Assembly (NCBI RefSeq): GCF_041053105.1
Contig: NZ_CP163444.1
Location: 5,394,001 to 5,458,000 of the forward strand
DNA: 64,000 nucleotides
Source of the DNA: Streptomyces sp. R44
GTDB lineage: Bacteria > Actinomycetota > Actinomycetes > Streptomycetales > Streptomycetaceae
Direction: 5' to 3'
Made by a program: the position numbers and the translations under genes. The notes under the pieces were generated by a model. It searched no databases, was not told the DNA's origin, and saw only the letters and a program-made list of their open reading frames with translations. This document shows, one piece after another, positions 1-8,919 of this stretch (its first letter is position 1; every line of letters starts with the position of its first letter).

Positions 1-116
1 GGAATTCCGGCCCGTCCCAGCGAACGGGCGGCGCCGAGGGTGCCGTGATGGAAGGGGTTCCGGTCGAGCCGCACAAGGACGGTGGGGACGCTGGTGTCGA
101 AACGCTGGCGCGGCAC
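1..116 (-). CDS. ATP-grasp-like protein, N-terminal end only (runs off window)
   Basis: This is the first 38 codons of a minus-strand gene whose remainder lies left of the window. The GTG start at 116 has a GAAGGG Shine-Dalgarno six bases upstream. The translation begins PRQRFDTSVPTVLVRLDRNP and continues FHHGTLGAARSLGRAGIP. From memory this matches the N-terminus of actinobacterial ATP-grasp proteins (phrase family 'DTSVPAVLLRLDRNPFHHG'), which ligate carboxylates to amines or otherwise use ATP to activate a carboxylate. The gene is divergent from the GH26 gene at 272, so it may be part of the same surface-polysaccharide locus. The family call rests on a short N-terminal segment only, with no ATP-binding residues visible. 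Confidence 0.55.
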   Translation of the reverse strand, partial: MPRQRFDTSVPTVLVRLDRNPFHHGTLGAARSLGRAGI

Positions 117-271
117 GGCATGCCCTTCATCTCGGTGCCCCAACTGGGCGATCAAATCCTCTAATGGACTACTGATCAGATGGAAGCGGACTTCACGGTC
201 GGCTTATTAGGAATACTTTCTGAGCATCGGATTGACGGATCATCAAATGGCGTAAAGGTGAAGGAGTGGCC

Positions 272-1924
272 ATGGCAGCTGCGTACCGGAGAACATCGAG
301 AAGATGGCTGGGGGTGTTCACCGCCGGTCTCCTCGCCACGGGCTCAGTCGTGCTCGCGTCCCCCGCCCACGCCACCGAATCCACGACGCCGAAAGACCCG
401 GTACCCACCCTCGCCACCGCCATGGGGGCCTTCCTCGACTCGGGCGACCGCGGGGTCGCCCGCATCGGGCAGCTCCAGCGGTGGCTCGGCGGCCACGAAC
501 TCCGTGTCGGCCACACCTACCTGCCCGGCGACCTCTGGAAGAACATCGAGGGACCCCCCGGCTTCCTCGACGCCTGGGCCGACTGGCGCAACGAGCGCAC
601 CGACCGCATGCTCGTCCTCAACGTCCCTATGCTGGAGCGCAACGAGGCCCGCGTCTCCGACCGCGAGGTCCGCCGCCAACTCCAGCTCGGCGCCGCCGGC
701 TACTTCGACCACCACTTCACGACCCTCGCCGAACGCCTCGTCGAGGAGGGGGCCCGCGACACCGTCATCGTCCTCGGCTGGGAGATGAACGGCACCACCT
801 ACACCCACCGGTGCGCCCCCGACCCCGTCGCGTGGAAGAAGTACTGGAACCGCATCGTCACCGCGATGCGTGCCGTGCCGGGCCAGAAGTTCCGCTTCGA
901 CTTCAACCCGAGCCGTGGCCTCGACGCGATTCCGTGGACCGAGTGCTACCCGGGCGACGACGTCGTCGACATCATCGGCATGGATTCGTACGACCAGCCG
1001 TCGGGGAGCAGTTTCGACCGGCACGTCAGCGAACCGTACGGGCTCCAGAAGCAGGTCGATTTCGCCGCCGAACACGGAAAGCAGATCTCCTATCCCGAAT
1101 GGGGGCTCTTCCGGAACGGCGACAACCCGGAATACATGCGGCGCATGCTGGACTGGATGAAGCAGCACAAGCCGCTGTACCACACCATCACCGACTACTG
1201 TCCGCACGGCGTCTGGCAGTGCGACGACAACCCGCAGTCGTCGCTGGTGTTCCGGCAGGCGCTGTACGGCACGGAACCGGAACTCCCGACGGATCCGGTG
1301 GACCCGACGGACCCGGTCGACCCGACGGATCCGGTGGACCCGACTGATCCGACTGATCCGACGATCCCGGAACCGAAGCCTGAACCGAAGCCGGAACCCA
1401 AGCCGGAACCGAAGCCGGAACCGAAGCCGGAGCCGAAGCCTGAGCCGAAGCCTGAGCCGAAGCCTGAGCCGAAGCCTGAGCCGAAGCCTGAGCCCAAGCC
1501 GGAACCGAAGCCGGAACCGAAGCCGGAACCGAAGCCGGAGCCGAAGCCGGAACCGAAGCCGGAGCCGAAGCCGGAGCCGAAGCCTGAGCCCAAGCCGGAA
1601 CCGAAGCCCGAGCCGAAGCCCGAGCCGAAGCCCGAGCCGAAGCCTGAGCCGAAGCCTGAGCCCAAGCCGGAACCGAAGCCGGAACCGAAGCCCGAGCCGA
1701 AGCCCGAGCCGAAGCCCGAGCCGAAGCCCGAGCCCAAGCCGGAACCGAAGCCCGAGCCGAAGCCGGAACCGAAGCCCGAGCCGAAGCCCGACTGCTGGAC
1801 CCTGGACCTCGGTTCATGGGTGGAGCACTGGCTCGGTGGGTCCGTCTGTGTCCCGGAGAGCAACTGGAAGGACGACGTCGACCTCGACTGGAAGGACAGC
1901 CTGAAGGAGGTCTGGCCCTTCTGA
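272..1924 (+). CDS. Secreted GH26-type endo-mannanase-like glycosidase with PEPK spacer and Trp/Cys C-terminal module
   Basis: The product is 550 aa. I chose ATG 272 over the in-frame GTG at 266 because AAGGAG (261-266) sits five bases before it and would overlap the GTG. Residues 1-34 form a signal peptide (Arg-rich start, AHA cleavage). Residues about 45-335 are a GH26-like beta/alpha barrel: GWEMNG carries the likely acid/base Glu171 and SYPEWGLF the likely nucleophile Glu276. A (TDPVDP)n linker follows, then 35 perfect PEPK tetrapeptides (residues about 366-505) and a 44-residue tail rich in Trp and acidic residues with two Cys. There is no LPXTG motif or C-terminal membrane helix. The enzyme is exported and probably cuts a beta-mannan or the polysaccharide made by the facing operon. 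A close paralogue without spacer and tail lies at 19811. The GH26 family is assigned from motifs; substrate is inference. Confidence 0.82.
   Translation: MAAAYRRTSRRWLGVFTAGLLATGSVVLASPAHATESTTPKDPVPTLATAMGAFLDSGDRGVARIGQLQRWLGGHELRVGHTYLPGDLWKNIEGPPGFLDAWADWRNERTDRMLVLNVPMLERNEARVSDREVRRQLQLGAAGYFDHHFTTLAERLVEEGARDTVIVLGWEMNGTTYTHRCAPDPVAWKKYWNRIVTAMRAVPGQKFRFDFNPSRGLDAIPWTECYPGDDVVDIIGMDSYDQPSGSSFDRHVSEPYGLQKQVDFAAEHGKQISYPEWGLFRNGDNPEYMRRMLDWMKQHKPLYHTITDYCPHGVWQCDDNPQSSLVFRQALYGTEPELPTDPVDPTDPVDPTDPVDPTDPTDPTIPEPKPEPKPEPKPEPKPEPKPEPKPEPKPEPKPEPKPEPKPEPKPEPKPEPKPEPKPEPKPEPKPEPKPEPKPEPKPEPKPEPKPEPKPEPKPEPKPEPKPEPKPEPKPEPKPEPKPEPKPEPKPEPKPEPKPEPKPEPKPDCWTLDLGSWVEHWLGGSVCVPESNWKDDVDLDWKDSLKEVWPF
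1367..1786 (+). repeat. Tandem 12-bp repeat encoding (PEPK)35
   Basis: Exactly 420 bp, or 35 in-frame copies of a 12-bp unit of the form CCGGARCCGAAG, with third-position variation (CCT/CCC/CCG, GAA/GAG) arranged in blocks that suggest recent slippage. It encodes an alternating Glu/Lys polyproline rod, of the kind that spans cell walls. The minus-strand frames across it (GSGFGSGF and similar) are artefacts of the repeat. Confidence 0.95.
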
Positions 1925-1951
1925 CGCCCCACGCGCCGGCGGTGGCGGAGC

Positions 1952-3103
1952 TCATCCGCCACCGCCGCCGCGGCGGAGCAGCCGTGCCACCCAGGTCCGT
2001 TCCCGGGCCTGCCGGGCCGCCCAGCGCCGGGCGTCGGCCGCGCCCGCGCGCAGCCAGAGGAGCGGGGCCGTACCGCGCCCGGTGAGGAGCAGCCGGCGGT
2101 TGCGGACCGGTTCGGGACGCCAGTGCTGCTTGTACGACTCGCTGCCCCGCAGCATGCTGAGCGTCGCCCGCCCGCCCGCGCTGGTCTCGCGCGCCCCGTG
2201 CCGCAGCAGCATCGTCGCCACGTCGACCTTGCGGGCGCGCAGCGCCGGGTCGGCGCCGTACAGATAGCCGCCCGCGAGCCGGGGGGACATCAGGGTCAGG
2301 TCGGCGGCGACCACGTCCCCGGCGAGCCGGAACTCGGTGACCATCGCGTCGCCGCGCTCGACCATGGGCCGCACGGCCCGGGTGAGGTGCTGGGCGAAGC
2401 GTTCGCTGGTGTGCTCGGCGGTCACGCCCCGGCCCTGCCACTGGAGTCGATGGAGCTTCAGGAGCCGGTCGAGGGCGGCCGGGACCTCCTCGCCGGACAC
2501 CACGCGCGCGTCGATGCCGAGCGCGTCGAGCTTGCGGAGCTTGGCGCGGACCCGCTGGGCCTTCCCCGACGGGATCCGTTCGAGAAGCCCCTCCATGGGG
2601 ACGGCGGGCAGCTCCAGGCAGAGCGAGTCGGGCAGCCGGCGGCGCGGGCCGCGCCAGTGGACGAAGACGCGTTCGCTGGCCGCGCCGGGCCGGACCTCCC
2701 GCAGGTCGAGGACCGCGCCGCGGGCGGCCCGGGCGAGGGCCCCGGCGAGGGCGGGCGCCGCCTCCGGGCAGTCGTCGTCGAGGAGGACGTCCGTGAAGTC
2801 GGTGATGGTGCCGCCGAGCTGGGTGAGGGCGGGCAGCGGCCCGCGGGCCCGCATCAGGGGCGCGGCGGCGACGAGTGCGCCGTCCCCGCGCCGTACGAGC
2901 ACCACCCGCAGCGCACCGGGCCTGCCGTACGAGAGCCACCAGGAGTGCAGCCAGGAGTGGGACTGGAAGGGGGTGGCGGAGGAGCAGCGCCCGTACAGCG
3001 CCGTCCACTCGGCCGAAAGCCGCCCGAACTCCTCCTCGTCACGGCAGATCTCGGTCCGCAGTGCTCTCCGGTCGGGCTCCACCGTCGGCGTTCTCGGGCT
3101 CAC
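1952..3103 (-). CDS. FemAB/CelD-like acyltransferase (Acetyltransf_6, GNAT superfamily)
   Basis: The 383-aa product is the last gene of the polysaccharide operon. The GTG start at 3103 overlaps the stop of the Wzz-like gene as GTGA, so translation is probably coupled. The protein starts after a short tail with an acceptor-type segment (TPFQSHSWLHSWWLSYG) and ends with the block RATLSMLRGSESYKQHWRPE, typical of the GNAT subgroup named after CelD/BcsL of cellulose biosynthesis. These enzymes are cytoplasmic and are thought to acylate sugars or transfer amino-acyl groups. Here it probably decorates the repeat unit. Acceptor and donor cannot be read from the sequence. No truncation is apparent. 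Confidence 0.75.
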   Translation of the reverse strand: MSPRTPTVEPDRRALRTEICRDEEEFGRLSAEWTALYGRCSSATPFQSHSWLHSWWLSYGRPGALRVVLVRRGDGALVAAAPLMRARGPLPALTQLGGTITDFTDVLLDDDCPEAAPALAGALARAARGAVLDLREVRPGAASERVFVHWRGPRRRLPDSLCLELPAVPMEGLLERIPSGKAQRVRAKLRKLDALGIDARVVSGEEVPAALDRLLKLHRLQWQGRGVTAEHTSERFAQHLTRAVRPMVERGDAMVTEFRLAGDVVAADLTLMSPRLAGGYLYGADPALRARKVDVATMLLRHGARETSAGGRATLSMLRGSESYKQHWRPEPVRNRRLLLTGRGTAPLLWLRAGAADARRWAARQARERTWVARLLRRGGGGG

Positions 3104-3777
3104 ACCGCCTCCGCCGGGTGCGTGGCGGCCGCCGGGGCGGGCACCGCGGCGGATGCGGAGGAGGCGGTGGACTGCCGGGAGTGCCGGGCCCCGTCGCGCG
3201 TGGCGGCGCGCTTCGGGCGGACCAGGAGGACCAGGCCGCCGAGGAGGCCGCCCGCGCAGCCGCCGACGAGCGCGGAGAGCGGCGCGGACGGGGAGACGGG
3301 GGCGACGGGCTTGGTGGCGCGGGAGAACTGGACGACCTTCACCCCGGTGTTGCCCGCGACGTGGCTGCTGTCGAGGACGAGCGCCCGGGCCACCCCGTCG
3401 GCCATCGAGACCGCCTGGGCGGGCTTCGCCGACCGCGCGGTGATCGAGATCATCGGCGCGTCCGGGGAGGTCGCCGCCTGCACGTTCTTCCGCAGGGTGT
3501 CGGCGGTGACCCCGGCCCACACCTGGGCGTCGCCGGTCACCGCGATGTCGGTGGCGACCCGCCCGTACGCCTGCGCGAAGCCGAGCACCGCCGCCGGGTC
3601 CGACTTCTCGGCCGGTACGACGATGACGTAGCTGGTCGCCGCGTACTCCGGGGTCTTCAGGACGCCGTAGCCGCCGCCCAGGACCGCGCCGGCGAGGACG
3701 GCCGCCGGGAGGACCGCCCAGCGGCCCGGGAACCGCAGACCGGCGGGGAGGAACGCGCGGGGTGGGGTGGTGTTCAT
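3100..3777 (-). CDS. Wzz/YveK-like polysaccharide chain-length regulator
   Basis: The product is 225 aa from ATG 3777. It has an N-terminal membrane segment (residues about 19-41), a periplasmic-type domain of about 120 residues beginning TPEYAATSYVIV, and a second membrane segment near residues 165-188 rich in Gly/Leu, followed by a short basic tail. This two-helix layout is that of the Wzz/capsular chain-length family (PF02706). There is no fused or neighbouring BY-kinase, so it resembles the kinase-less co-polymerases. It should work with the Wzy-like protein at 7610 to set polymer length. The stop overlaps the next start (GTGA). Confidence 0.8.
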   Translation of the reverse strand: MNTTPPRAFLPAGLRFPGRWAVLPAAVLAGAVLGGGYGVLKTPEYAATSYVIVVPAEKSDPAAVLGFAQAYGRVATDIAVTGDAQVWAGVTADTLRKNVQAATSPDAPMISITARSAKPAQAVSMADGVARALVLDSSHVAGNTGVKVVQFSRATKPVAPVSPSAPLSALVGGCAGGLLGGLVLLVRPKRAATRDGARHSRQSTASSASAAVPAPAAATHPAEAV

Positions 3778-3789
3778 GGTCGGGCTCTC

Positions 3790-4917
3790 TCACTTCGAGG
3801 GGGTGCCGTGGACGGCCTGGTCGTAGAGGGACATCAACTGCCGTGCGCTGTGCGCGATGTCGTAGCGGCGGGCGGCCACCGGCAGCGGGAGCCGGGCGAG
3901 CCGGGCGTCCCGGATGCCGCGCAGCGCCGAGATCAGCTCGGGTACGGACTCGCCGATCCGGCGCGCGCCCGGTGCCGCGTCCGGGGGCAGGTCGTCGATC
4001 GCCGGGCAGGCCACGTACAGCGCGGGAAGGCCCGCGGCGAGCGCCTCGACGACCGCGAGCCCGAAGGTCTCGTCGGGGGAGGTGGACACGAACACGTCCA
4101 TCGCGGAGAGGAGTTCGGGCAGCGTGGGCCCGAGCGGGGCCACCATCGGCGGGTCCTCGCAGGCCCCGAAGAACGTGATCCGGCCGGCGGCCCCGCACTC
4201 CCGGGCGATCCGCAGCAGCTCCGCGCGGTGCTCGCCCTCGCCGACGAGGAGCAGCCGGGCCTCCGGCACCGAGGCGACCGCCCGGACCAGCCGGTCGAAC
4301 CGCTTCCCGGGCGTGAGCCGTCCGACGCCGCCGACGACATAGGCGTCCTCGGGGATGCCGAGGACGCCCCGGGTGAGGCGCCGGGCGCGCGCGTCGAAGG
4401 CGAACCGGCCGGTCTCGATGCCGTTCGGCACCACCCGGATGCGGTCCGGGGGCACCCCCCAGTCGGCGAGCCGGCGGGCGACGCTGGGCGAGACGGCGAC
4501 CGTGGACGTGCCGAGCCGCTCGGACGCGAGGTAGAGGGCGCGGGTGCCCGCCGAGAGGGGACGCCCCTCGATCTGGGTCTCGCCGAGGGAGTGCTCGGTG
4601 GCGATGACCCGGCGGACCCCGGCGATCCGGGCCGCCGTCCTGCCGTACACGCACGCCCGGTAGAGGTGCGTGTGGACGAGGTCGTAACGGCCCTGCCGGA
4701 CGATCCGGGCGAGCCGCGGCAGCGCCCCCAGGTCCCGGTTCCCGGTCATCCCGAGGTGGGTGACGGGCGTGCCGTCGGCCTGGATGCCCGCGGCGACCGC
4801 GCCCGGATTGGTGAGCGTGACGACCTCGCTGCGCGTCGGCAGGTGGCGGAGCAGGAGCCGCAGCTGCTGCTCGGCGCCGCCGATGCCGAGGCCGGTGATG
4901 ACGTGCAGGACCTTCAC
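3790..4917 (-). CDS. Glycosyltransferase family 4 (GT-B fold)
   Basis: The product is 375 aa. The GTG start at 4917 overlaps the stop of the deacetylase gene as GTGA. The N-terminus (KVLHVITGLGIGGAEQQLRL) is the classical GT4 nucleotide-free domain start, and the C-terminal half carries the EX7E-type donor-site motif in SPDETFGLAVVEALAAG. It is a cytoplasmic or membrane-associated retaining transferase that adds one sugar to the polyprenyl-linked repeat unit. The sugar cannot be inferred. It is the second GT4 of the operon, with the other at 10362. Confidence 0.87.
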   Translation of the reverse strand: MKVLHVITGLGIGGAEQQLRLLLRHLPTRSEVVTLTNPGAVAAGIQADGTPVTHLGMTGNRDLGALPRLARIVRQGRYDLVHTHLYRACVYGRTAARIAGVRRVIATEHSLGETQIEGRPLSAGTRALYLASERLGTSTVAVSPSVARRLADWGVPPDRIRVVPNGIETGRFAFDARARRLTRGVLGIPEDAYVVGGVGRLTPGKRFDRLVRAVASVPEARLLLVGEGEHRAELLRIARECGAAGRITFFGACEDPPMVAPLGPTLPELLSAMDVFVSTSPDETFGLAVVEALAAGLPALYVACPAIDDLPPDAAPGARRIGESVPELISALRGIRDARLARLPLPVAARRYDIAHSARQLMSLYDQAVHGTPSK

Positions 4918-5714
4918 GGCGCACCGACCGCGGCCTGGCCGTGCGGGGCGGGGAGCAGGTCGCCGGGGTGGCGGCGGCGCAGCGGGTGCAGGAGGCGCTT
5001 GGCGGTGAGCCGCCAGGGGGTGTCGTTCTCGCCGATGTGGACGCGGGGCAGGGCGTACGTGCCGGTGTGCGGGCCCGGGTCGATCGCGCAGGCGTAGCGG
5101 TAGCCGGCCTTGCGTACGGCGCGGATCGCGCGCGGGTCGACCTGCCCGTACGGGTAGCAGAAGCCGTCCACCGGGCGGCCGGTCATCTCCTCCAGGAGCT
5201 CACGGCTCTGCCGGGTCTCGGCGGCCAGCGTCGCGTCGTCGGCCTCGGTGAGCGGGACGTGCCGCAGGCCGTGCGAGCCGATCTCCATGCCGGCGTCGGC
5301 GATGCGCCGGATGCCGTGCTCGTCGAGCAGCGCCTTGCGCGGCCCGTCGGTGTCCCAGCCGTTCTCGCCGCCGAGGCGGCCCGGCAGGACGTACACCGTC
5401 GCCGTGAAGCCGTGCCGGCGCAGCAGTGGCAGCGCCGAGTCGAGGAAGTCCGCGTACCCGTCGTCGAAGGTCAGGCCCACGAGCCCCTTGGCGCGCCCCT
5501 CGGCGGTGGCGGCGAGCAGCTCCCGCACCGAGACCCCGCGCAGCCCCCGGTCGCCGAGCCAGTGCAGCTGCCGGGCGAAGCGCACGGGGGAGACGGTCAC
5601 CCGGTACGGATCGTCAGCGGTGTCCGTGATCGAGTGGTACATCGCCACCCACAGGGGCGGCTTCCACAGGGGCGGCTTCGGCAGCGGACGGCGCAGCGCG
5701 GTGGCGGCGGGCAT
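4914..5714 (-). CDS. Polysaccharide deacetylase (NodB homology, CE4)
   Basis: The product is 266 aa from ATG 5714, which has a good GGAGGA Shine-Dalgarno at a proper distance even though it lies 101 bases inside the preceding flippase gene. The NodB signatures are clear: VAMYHSIT at the domain start, TFDDGYADF (motif 1, catalytic and metal Asp) and SHGLRH (motif 2, metal His pair), then GFCYPYGQ (motif 3). It would remove N- or O-acetyl groups from the nascent or exported polysaccharide. No signal peptide is obvious, which suggests a cytoplasmic role or export by an unrecognised route. The stop overlaps the next GTG start. Confidence 0.87.
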   Translation of the reverse strand: MPAATALRRPLPKPPLWKPPLWVAMYHSITDTADDPYRVTVSPVRFARQLHWLGDRGLRGVSVRELLAATAEGRAKGLVGLTFDDGYADFLDSALPLLRRHGFTATVYVLPGRLGGENGWDTDGPRKALLDEHGIRRIADAGMEIGSHGLRHVPLTEADDATLAAETRQSRELLEEMTGRPVDGFCYPYGQVDPRAIRAVRKAGYRYACAIDPGPHTGTYALPRVHIGENDTPWRLTAKRLLHPLRRRHPGDLLPAPHGQAAVGAP

Positions 5715-7617
5715 GGGGGGTCCTCCGGAAGGCGGAGCGGGGCAGGGGCGGGATCTCGGGCGCTTTGGCGGCGCAGGCGATGAAGAGCAGGAAGACGCCG
5801 ACGACGACCAGTCCCGTGACGGCGACGGCGAGGACGGCGGAGCCGACGGCGAGCTGGCAGAGCCAGCCGGCGCCGGTGGCCCAGGCGCTCGCGGTGGCGA
5901 GCCGGAGCAGCCCCTCGCCGAGCCGGCCGACGTGGATCGGGACGGCCTGGCGGTGCGCGCCCCGCAGCAGCAGGACGGCGCTGAGGGTGATGCCGAGGGC
6001 GTTGGCGGCGGCGATGCCGACCGCGCCCCAGTAGTGGGCGCCGGGGACGCCGGCGGCGGCGGTCGTGAGGAGCCCCGCGGCCATGGCGGCGGCCGGGTAC
6101 CAGAGCGGGCGGGCCGCGGAGAAGTAGCAGCGGACGAGGGCGCCGACCATCGTCTGGCCCAGCAGGCCGAGGGCGTACACCCGCATGACGGCGGCGGTGG
6201 CGGTGGTGTCGGCGCCGGTGAACTCACCGCGCTCGAAGAGCAGTTCGACGATCCGGGGGGCGGCGGCGATCACCGTCGAGGAGCCGACGAGCACGACGAC
6301 GGCGGCGAGCAGCAGATCCCGCTCGACCCGGCGGCGGGCCGCCTCGGGATCGCCCGCCGCGAGCGCGCGGGCGACCACCGGGAAGCTGACCGTGCACAGC
6401 ATCAGGGAGAGGATCATCGGCATCTGCGCGACCTTCTGCGCGTAGTTCAGATGCGAGATGGCGCCGGCGGGCAGCGGCGAGGCGAGGAACCGTTCGATCA
6501 GGGTCTGGGACTGGCGGCACAGCGAGAACGCGACGACGGGCGCGATCAGTCCGAGGACCAGGACGCGCCCCTCGCCGGTGACGGCGGGCGCGGACGGCCT
6601 GTACCGGGGTGTCCGCAGCTCCCGCAGCAGCGTCGGGGCCTGTACGAGGACCATGAGGACCCCGCCGACGGCGACCCCGGCGGCGGCGGACCGCACGCCC
6701 CACGGCCCGCGCAGCACCAGGACCGTGCCGATGATCCCCACGTTGTACGCGACGTAGATCGCCGCCGGCGGCAGGAACCGGCCGTGCGCGCGGAGCGCCG
6801 CCGAGCAGTACCCCACCAGGGCGAAGGACAGCACACAGGTCCCGGTGAGCCGGGTGCAGTCGACGGCGAGCGCCGGGTCGGGAAGCCCCGGGGCGAGCGC
6901 GGCCACCAGCAGCGGCGCCGCGACGATCAGGACGACGGCCGCGATGCCGAGCGCGAGGACGATCCGGGGGAGCGTCCCGCGCACCAGGGCACGCACCGGG
7001 TCGTCGGAGAGCCCGGCCGAACGGCGGGCCAGGGCACGGGAGAAGGCCGGCACCAGGATCAGCGCCATCGCGTCCTCGATGAGCAGCGTCGAGGCGAACT
7101 CGGGCACCGTCCACGCCACCAGGAACGCGTCGGTCCCGGCCCCGGCCCCGAAGTACCCGGCCATGATCTGGTCCCGCACGAGCCCGAGGAGCGCCCCGGC
7201 CGCGGTGAGCCCGGCGGTCACGGCCGCCGCCTTCGCGAGGAACCCGCCGCCTCCGGGGGCGGCGGCACGCGCGTGGGCCCGGCGGCCGGGGGCCGGCGCG
7301 GCGCGCGGCGCGGCGGCCGGAACCGCGCCGGGCTGACGCGTCACCCACCGGGCCCCGGCGATCAGCCCGGTGGCGGACGGCCGCGCACCGGCCTCGGCGC
7401 GGGCGGCCCGGACGGCGGCGGGCCCCGCCCCCGCCGCCGAACCGTCCCCCGGCAGCACGACGGCCCCCGGGGGCCACGGGGAGTCCGTGGGGCCCGGAGG
7501 CGTGGTCGGCCAGGGGTCCGTCAGCGGGGCGCCGCAGGGCGGCCGGGGCGAGGGGGGTGGCCCGTCGGCCCACGGCGCGTCCGTGGGCTCCGGTTCCCCG
7601 GCCCACGGGTCACGCAC
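5614..7617 (-). CDS. MurJ/MviN-type lipid-linked oligosaccharide flippase (Wzx role)
   Basis: The product is 667 aa from GTG 7617, overlapping the stop of the ligase gene by eight bases. Residues 1 to about 125 are a Pro/Gly/Ala-rich hydrophilic extension of low complexity. From about residue 126 (GGGFLAKAAAVTAG, then LGLVRDQIMAGYFGAG) the protein follows the MurJ/MviN fold with about 12-14 membrane helices. A short basic and Ala-rich tail follows. In this setting it most likely flips the polyprenyl-linked repeat unit. Typical MurJ proteins are about 500-550 residues, so the N-terminal extension is the unusual part. Its last 101 bases overlap the deacetylase start in another frame. Confidence 0.83.
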   Translation of the reverse strand: MRDPWAGEPEPTDAPWADGPPPSPRPPCGAPLTDPWPTTPPGPTDSPWPPGAVVLPGDGSAAGAGPAAVRAARAEAGARPSATGLIAGARWVTRQPGAVPAAAPRAAPAPGRRAHARAAAPGGGGFLAKAAAVTAGLTAAGALLGLVRDQIMAGYFGAGAGTDAFLVAWTVPEFASTLLIEDAMALILVPAFSRALARRSAGLSDDPVRALVRGTLPRIVLALGIAAVVLIVAAPLLVAALAPGLPDPALAVDCTRLTGTCVLSFALVGYCSAALRAHGRFLPPAAIYVAYNVGIIGTVLVLRGPWGVRSAAAGVAVGGVLMVLVQAPTLLRELRTPRYRPSAPAVTGEGRVLVLGLIAPVVAFSLCRQSQTLIERFLASPLPAGAISHLNYAQKVAQMPMILSLMLCTVSFPVVARALAAGDPEAARRRVERDLLLAAVVVLVGSSTVIAAAPRIVELLFERGEFTGADTTATAAVMRVYALGLLGQTMVGALVRCYFSAARPLWYPAAAMAAGLLTTAAAGVPGAHYWGAVGIAAANALGITLSAVLLLRGAHRQAVPIHVGRLGEGLLRLATASAWATGAGWLCQLAVGSAVLAVAVTGLVVVGVFLLFIACAAKAPEIPPLPRSAFRRTPHARRHRAAPSAAEAAPVEAAPVGGDVPLDHGHR

Positions 7618-8917
7618 GCCTCACCTCCGCCAGCGACCACCAGGCCGCCAGACCGAACACGACGGACATCAGGACCGTCGACGGGCCGCCGATGTCCGCG
7701 TAGAAGAAGTCGATGAGCTGCCAGGCGAGCAGGCCCGTCGCGACGAGCGCGCAGTCCGCGCCGAGCCGCTGCCGCCGCAGCGCGCCGACCAGCAGCGCCA
7801 CCCAGCTGCCGGCCAGGGCGAGCAGCCCCACCAGGCCCTGCTCGCTCAGCACGAGGAGGTACATGTTGTGCGGGGACAGCAGCGGCTGGCGCGCGAAGGC
7901 CGCCCCGGCACCGGCGGTGTCGCTGCCGGAGGAGAGCGCGAGGGAGGCGTTCGAGTCGCGGTACCGGGGGAAGCCCTTGAGGCCGACGCCCGTGACCGGC
8001 TCCGCCCGCCACATCCGGCCCGCCGCCGCCCACATCGTGTACCGGTCGGTCACCGACTGGTCCGGTGCGGCCGTCACCTGCGTGATGCTGGCGACCCGCT
8101 CCTCCACCATCTCCGAACCGATCCCGAGGCCGCCGACCAGGACCACCCCGAGTGCGGCCGCCACCAGCGCCACCCGCGCCGCCCGCCGGACCCCCGCGAG
8201 CAGCAGCTGGATCGCGCAGGCGAGGACGGTCGCGATCCACGCGCCCCGGCTGAACGACAGCACCAGCGGCAGGAAGAGCAGCCCCGCGCAGACCGCCGCG
8301 GCCGTGCGGACGCGCCCGGGACGGCTGCCGAGCGCGATCCCGACGGCGACGACGAGCCCGTACGCCACGACCGTCGCCATGCCCATCACGTCGGTGGCGC
8401 CGAAGGTGCCGACCGCCCTGACGTCCTCGCCCTGGTACGAGGCTCCCGTGCCGGTCAGGTACTGGGCGACGCCCACCGCGCCCTGGAGCAGCGCGAACGC
8501 GACCAGCCCCCAGGCGATCACGGCGAAGTCCCGCCGGTCGCGGATCATCAGGAGCACGGCCGCCGGCACGAGCACGAAGATCTGCACGTAACGGGCGACG
8601 CCCGGCAGGCTCGCCGCCGGGTCGTGCGAGGTGATCGCGGCCAGACAGATCCCGAGCACCGGCAGCCCGAGGACGACGGCCGCCGCACGGGTCAGCGGCC
8701 GGGCCCCGCCGCGCAGCACCCGCACCAGACAGATCAGGACGAGCAGTCCGGAGGCCGCGTCCGCGACCGTCCCCGTGCCGCCGGTGCCGCCCTGCGCGCC
8801 GCCGTCGCCCGGGACGAGCAGCAGCGCGATCACCGCGAGGACCGGGGACAGTGCCCCGGCCCGGCGGGCCCAGTCCCGTACGTCCGGCACCGCCGGAACC
8901 GTCACGGCCGTGGCCAT
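7610..8917 (-). CDS. O-antigen ligase/Wzy-like polymerase
   Basis: The product is 435 aa from ATG 8917, with GGGGAG seven bases upstream and two bases after the stop of the preceding gene. It has about 11-12 hydrophobic segments and a large loop between residues about 265 and 350 that ends in LSPHNMYLLVLSEQGLVG, the hallmark of the Wzy_C/O-antigen-ligase family (PF04932). It would polymerise or ligate repeat units on the outer face of the membrane. In a Gram-positive cell the polymerase role is more likely. It is placed between the initiating transferase and the flippase, as expected of a Wzx/Wzy pathway. Confidence 0.83.
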   Translation of the reverse strand: MATAVTVPAVPDVRDWARRAGALSPVLAVIALLLVPGDGGAQGGTGGTGTVADAASGLLVLICLVRVLRGGARPLTRAAAVVLGLPVLGICLAAITSHDPAASLPGVARYVQIFVLVPAAVLLMIRDRRDFAVIAWGLVAFALLQGAVGVAQYLTGTGASYQGEDVRAVGTFGATDVMGMATVVAYGLVVAVGIALGSRPGRVRTAAAVCAGLLFLPLVLSFSRGAWIATVLACAIQLLLAGVRRAARVALVAAALGVVLVGGLGIGSEMVEERVASITQVTAAPDQSVTDRYTMWAAAGRMWRAEPVTGVGLKGFPRYRDSNASLALSSGSDTAGAGAAFARQPLLSPHNMYLLVLSEQGLVGLLALAGSWVALLVGALRRQRLGADCALVATGLLAWQLIDFFYADIGGPSTVLMSVVFGLAAWWSLAEVRRA

Positions 8918-8919
8918 CC

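Noticed and set aside
1367..1786. CRISPR-like appearance of the short repeats
   Set aside because: 12-bp tandem unit with no spacers; in-frame coding repeat.
1195..1962. Minus-strand frame of GSGFGSGF repeats (and the 606-codon Arg/Ala frame)
   Set aside because: Complement of the PEPK-coding repeat. No start signal, and codon pattern belongs to the GH26 gene.
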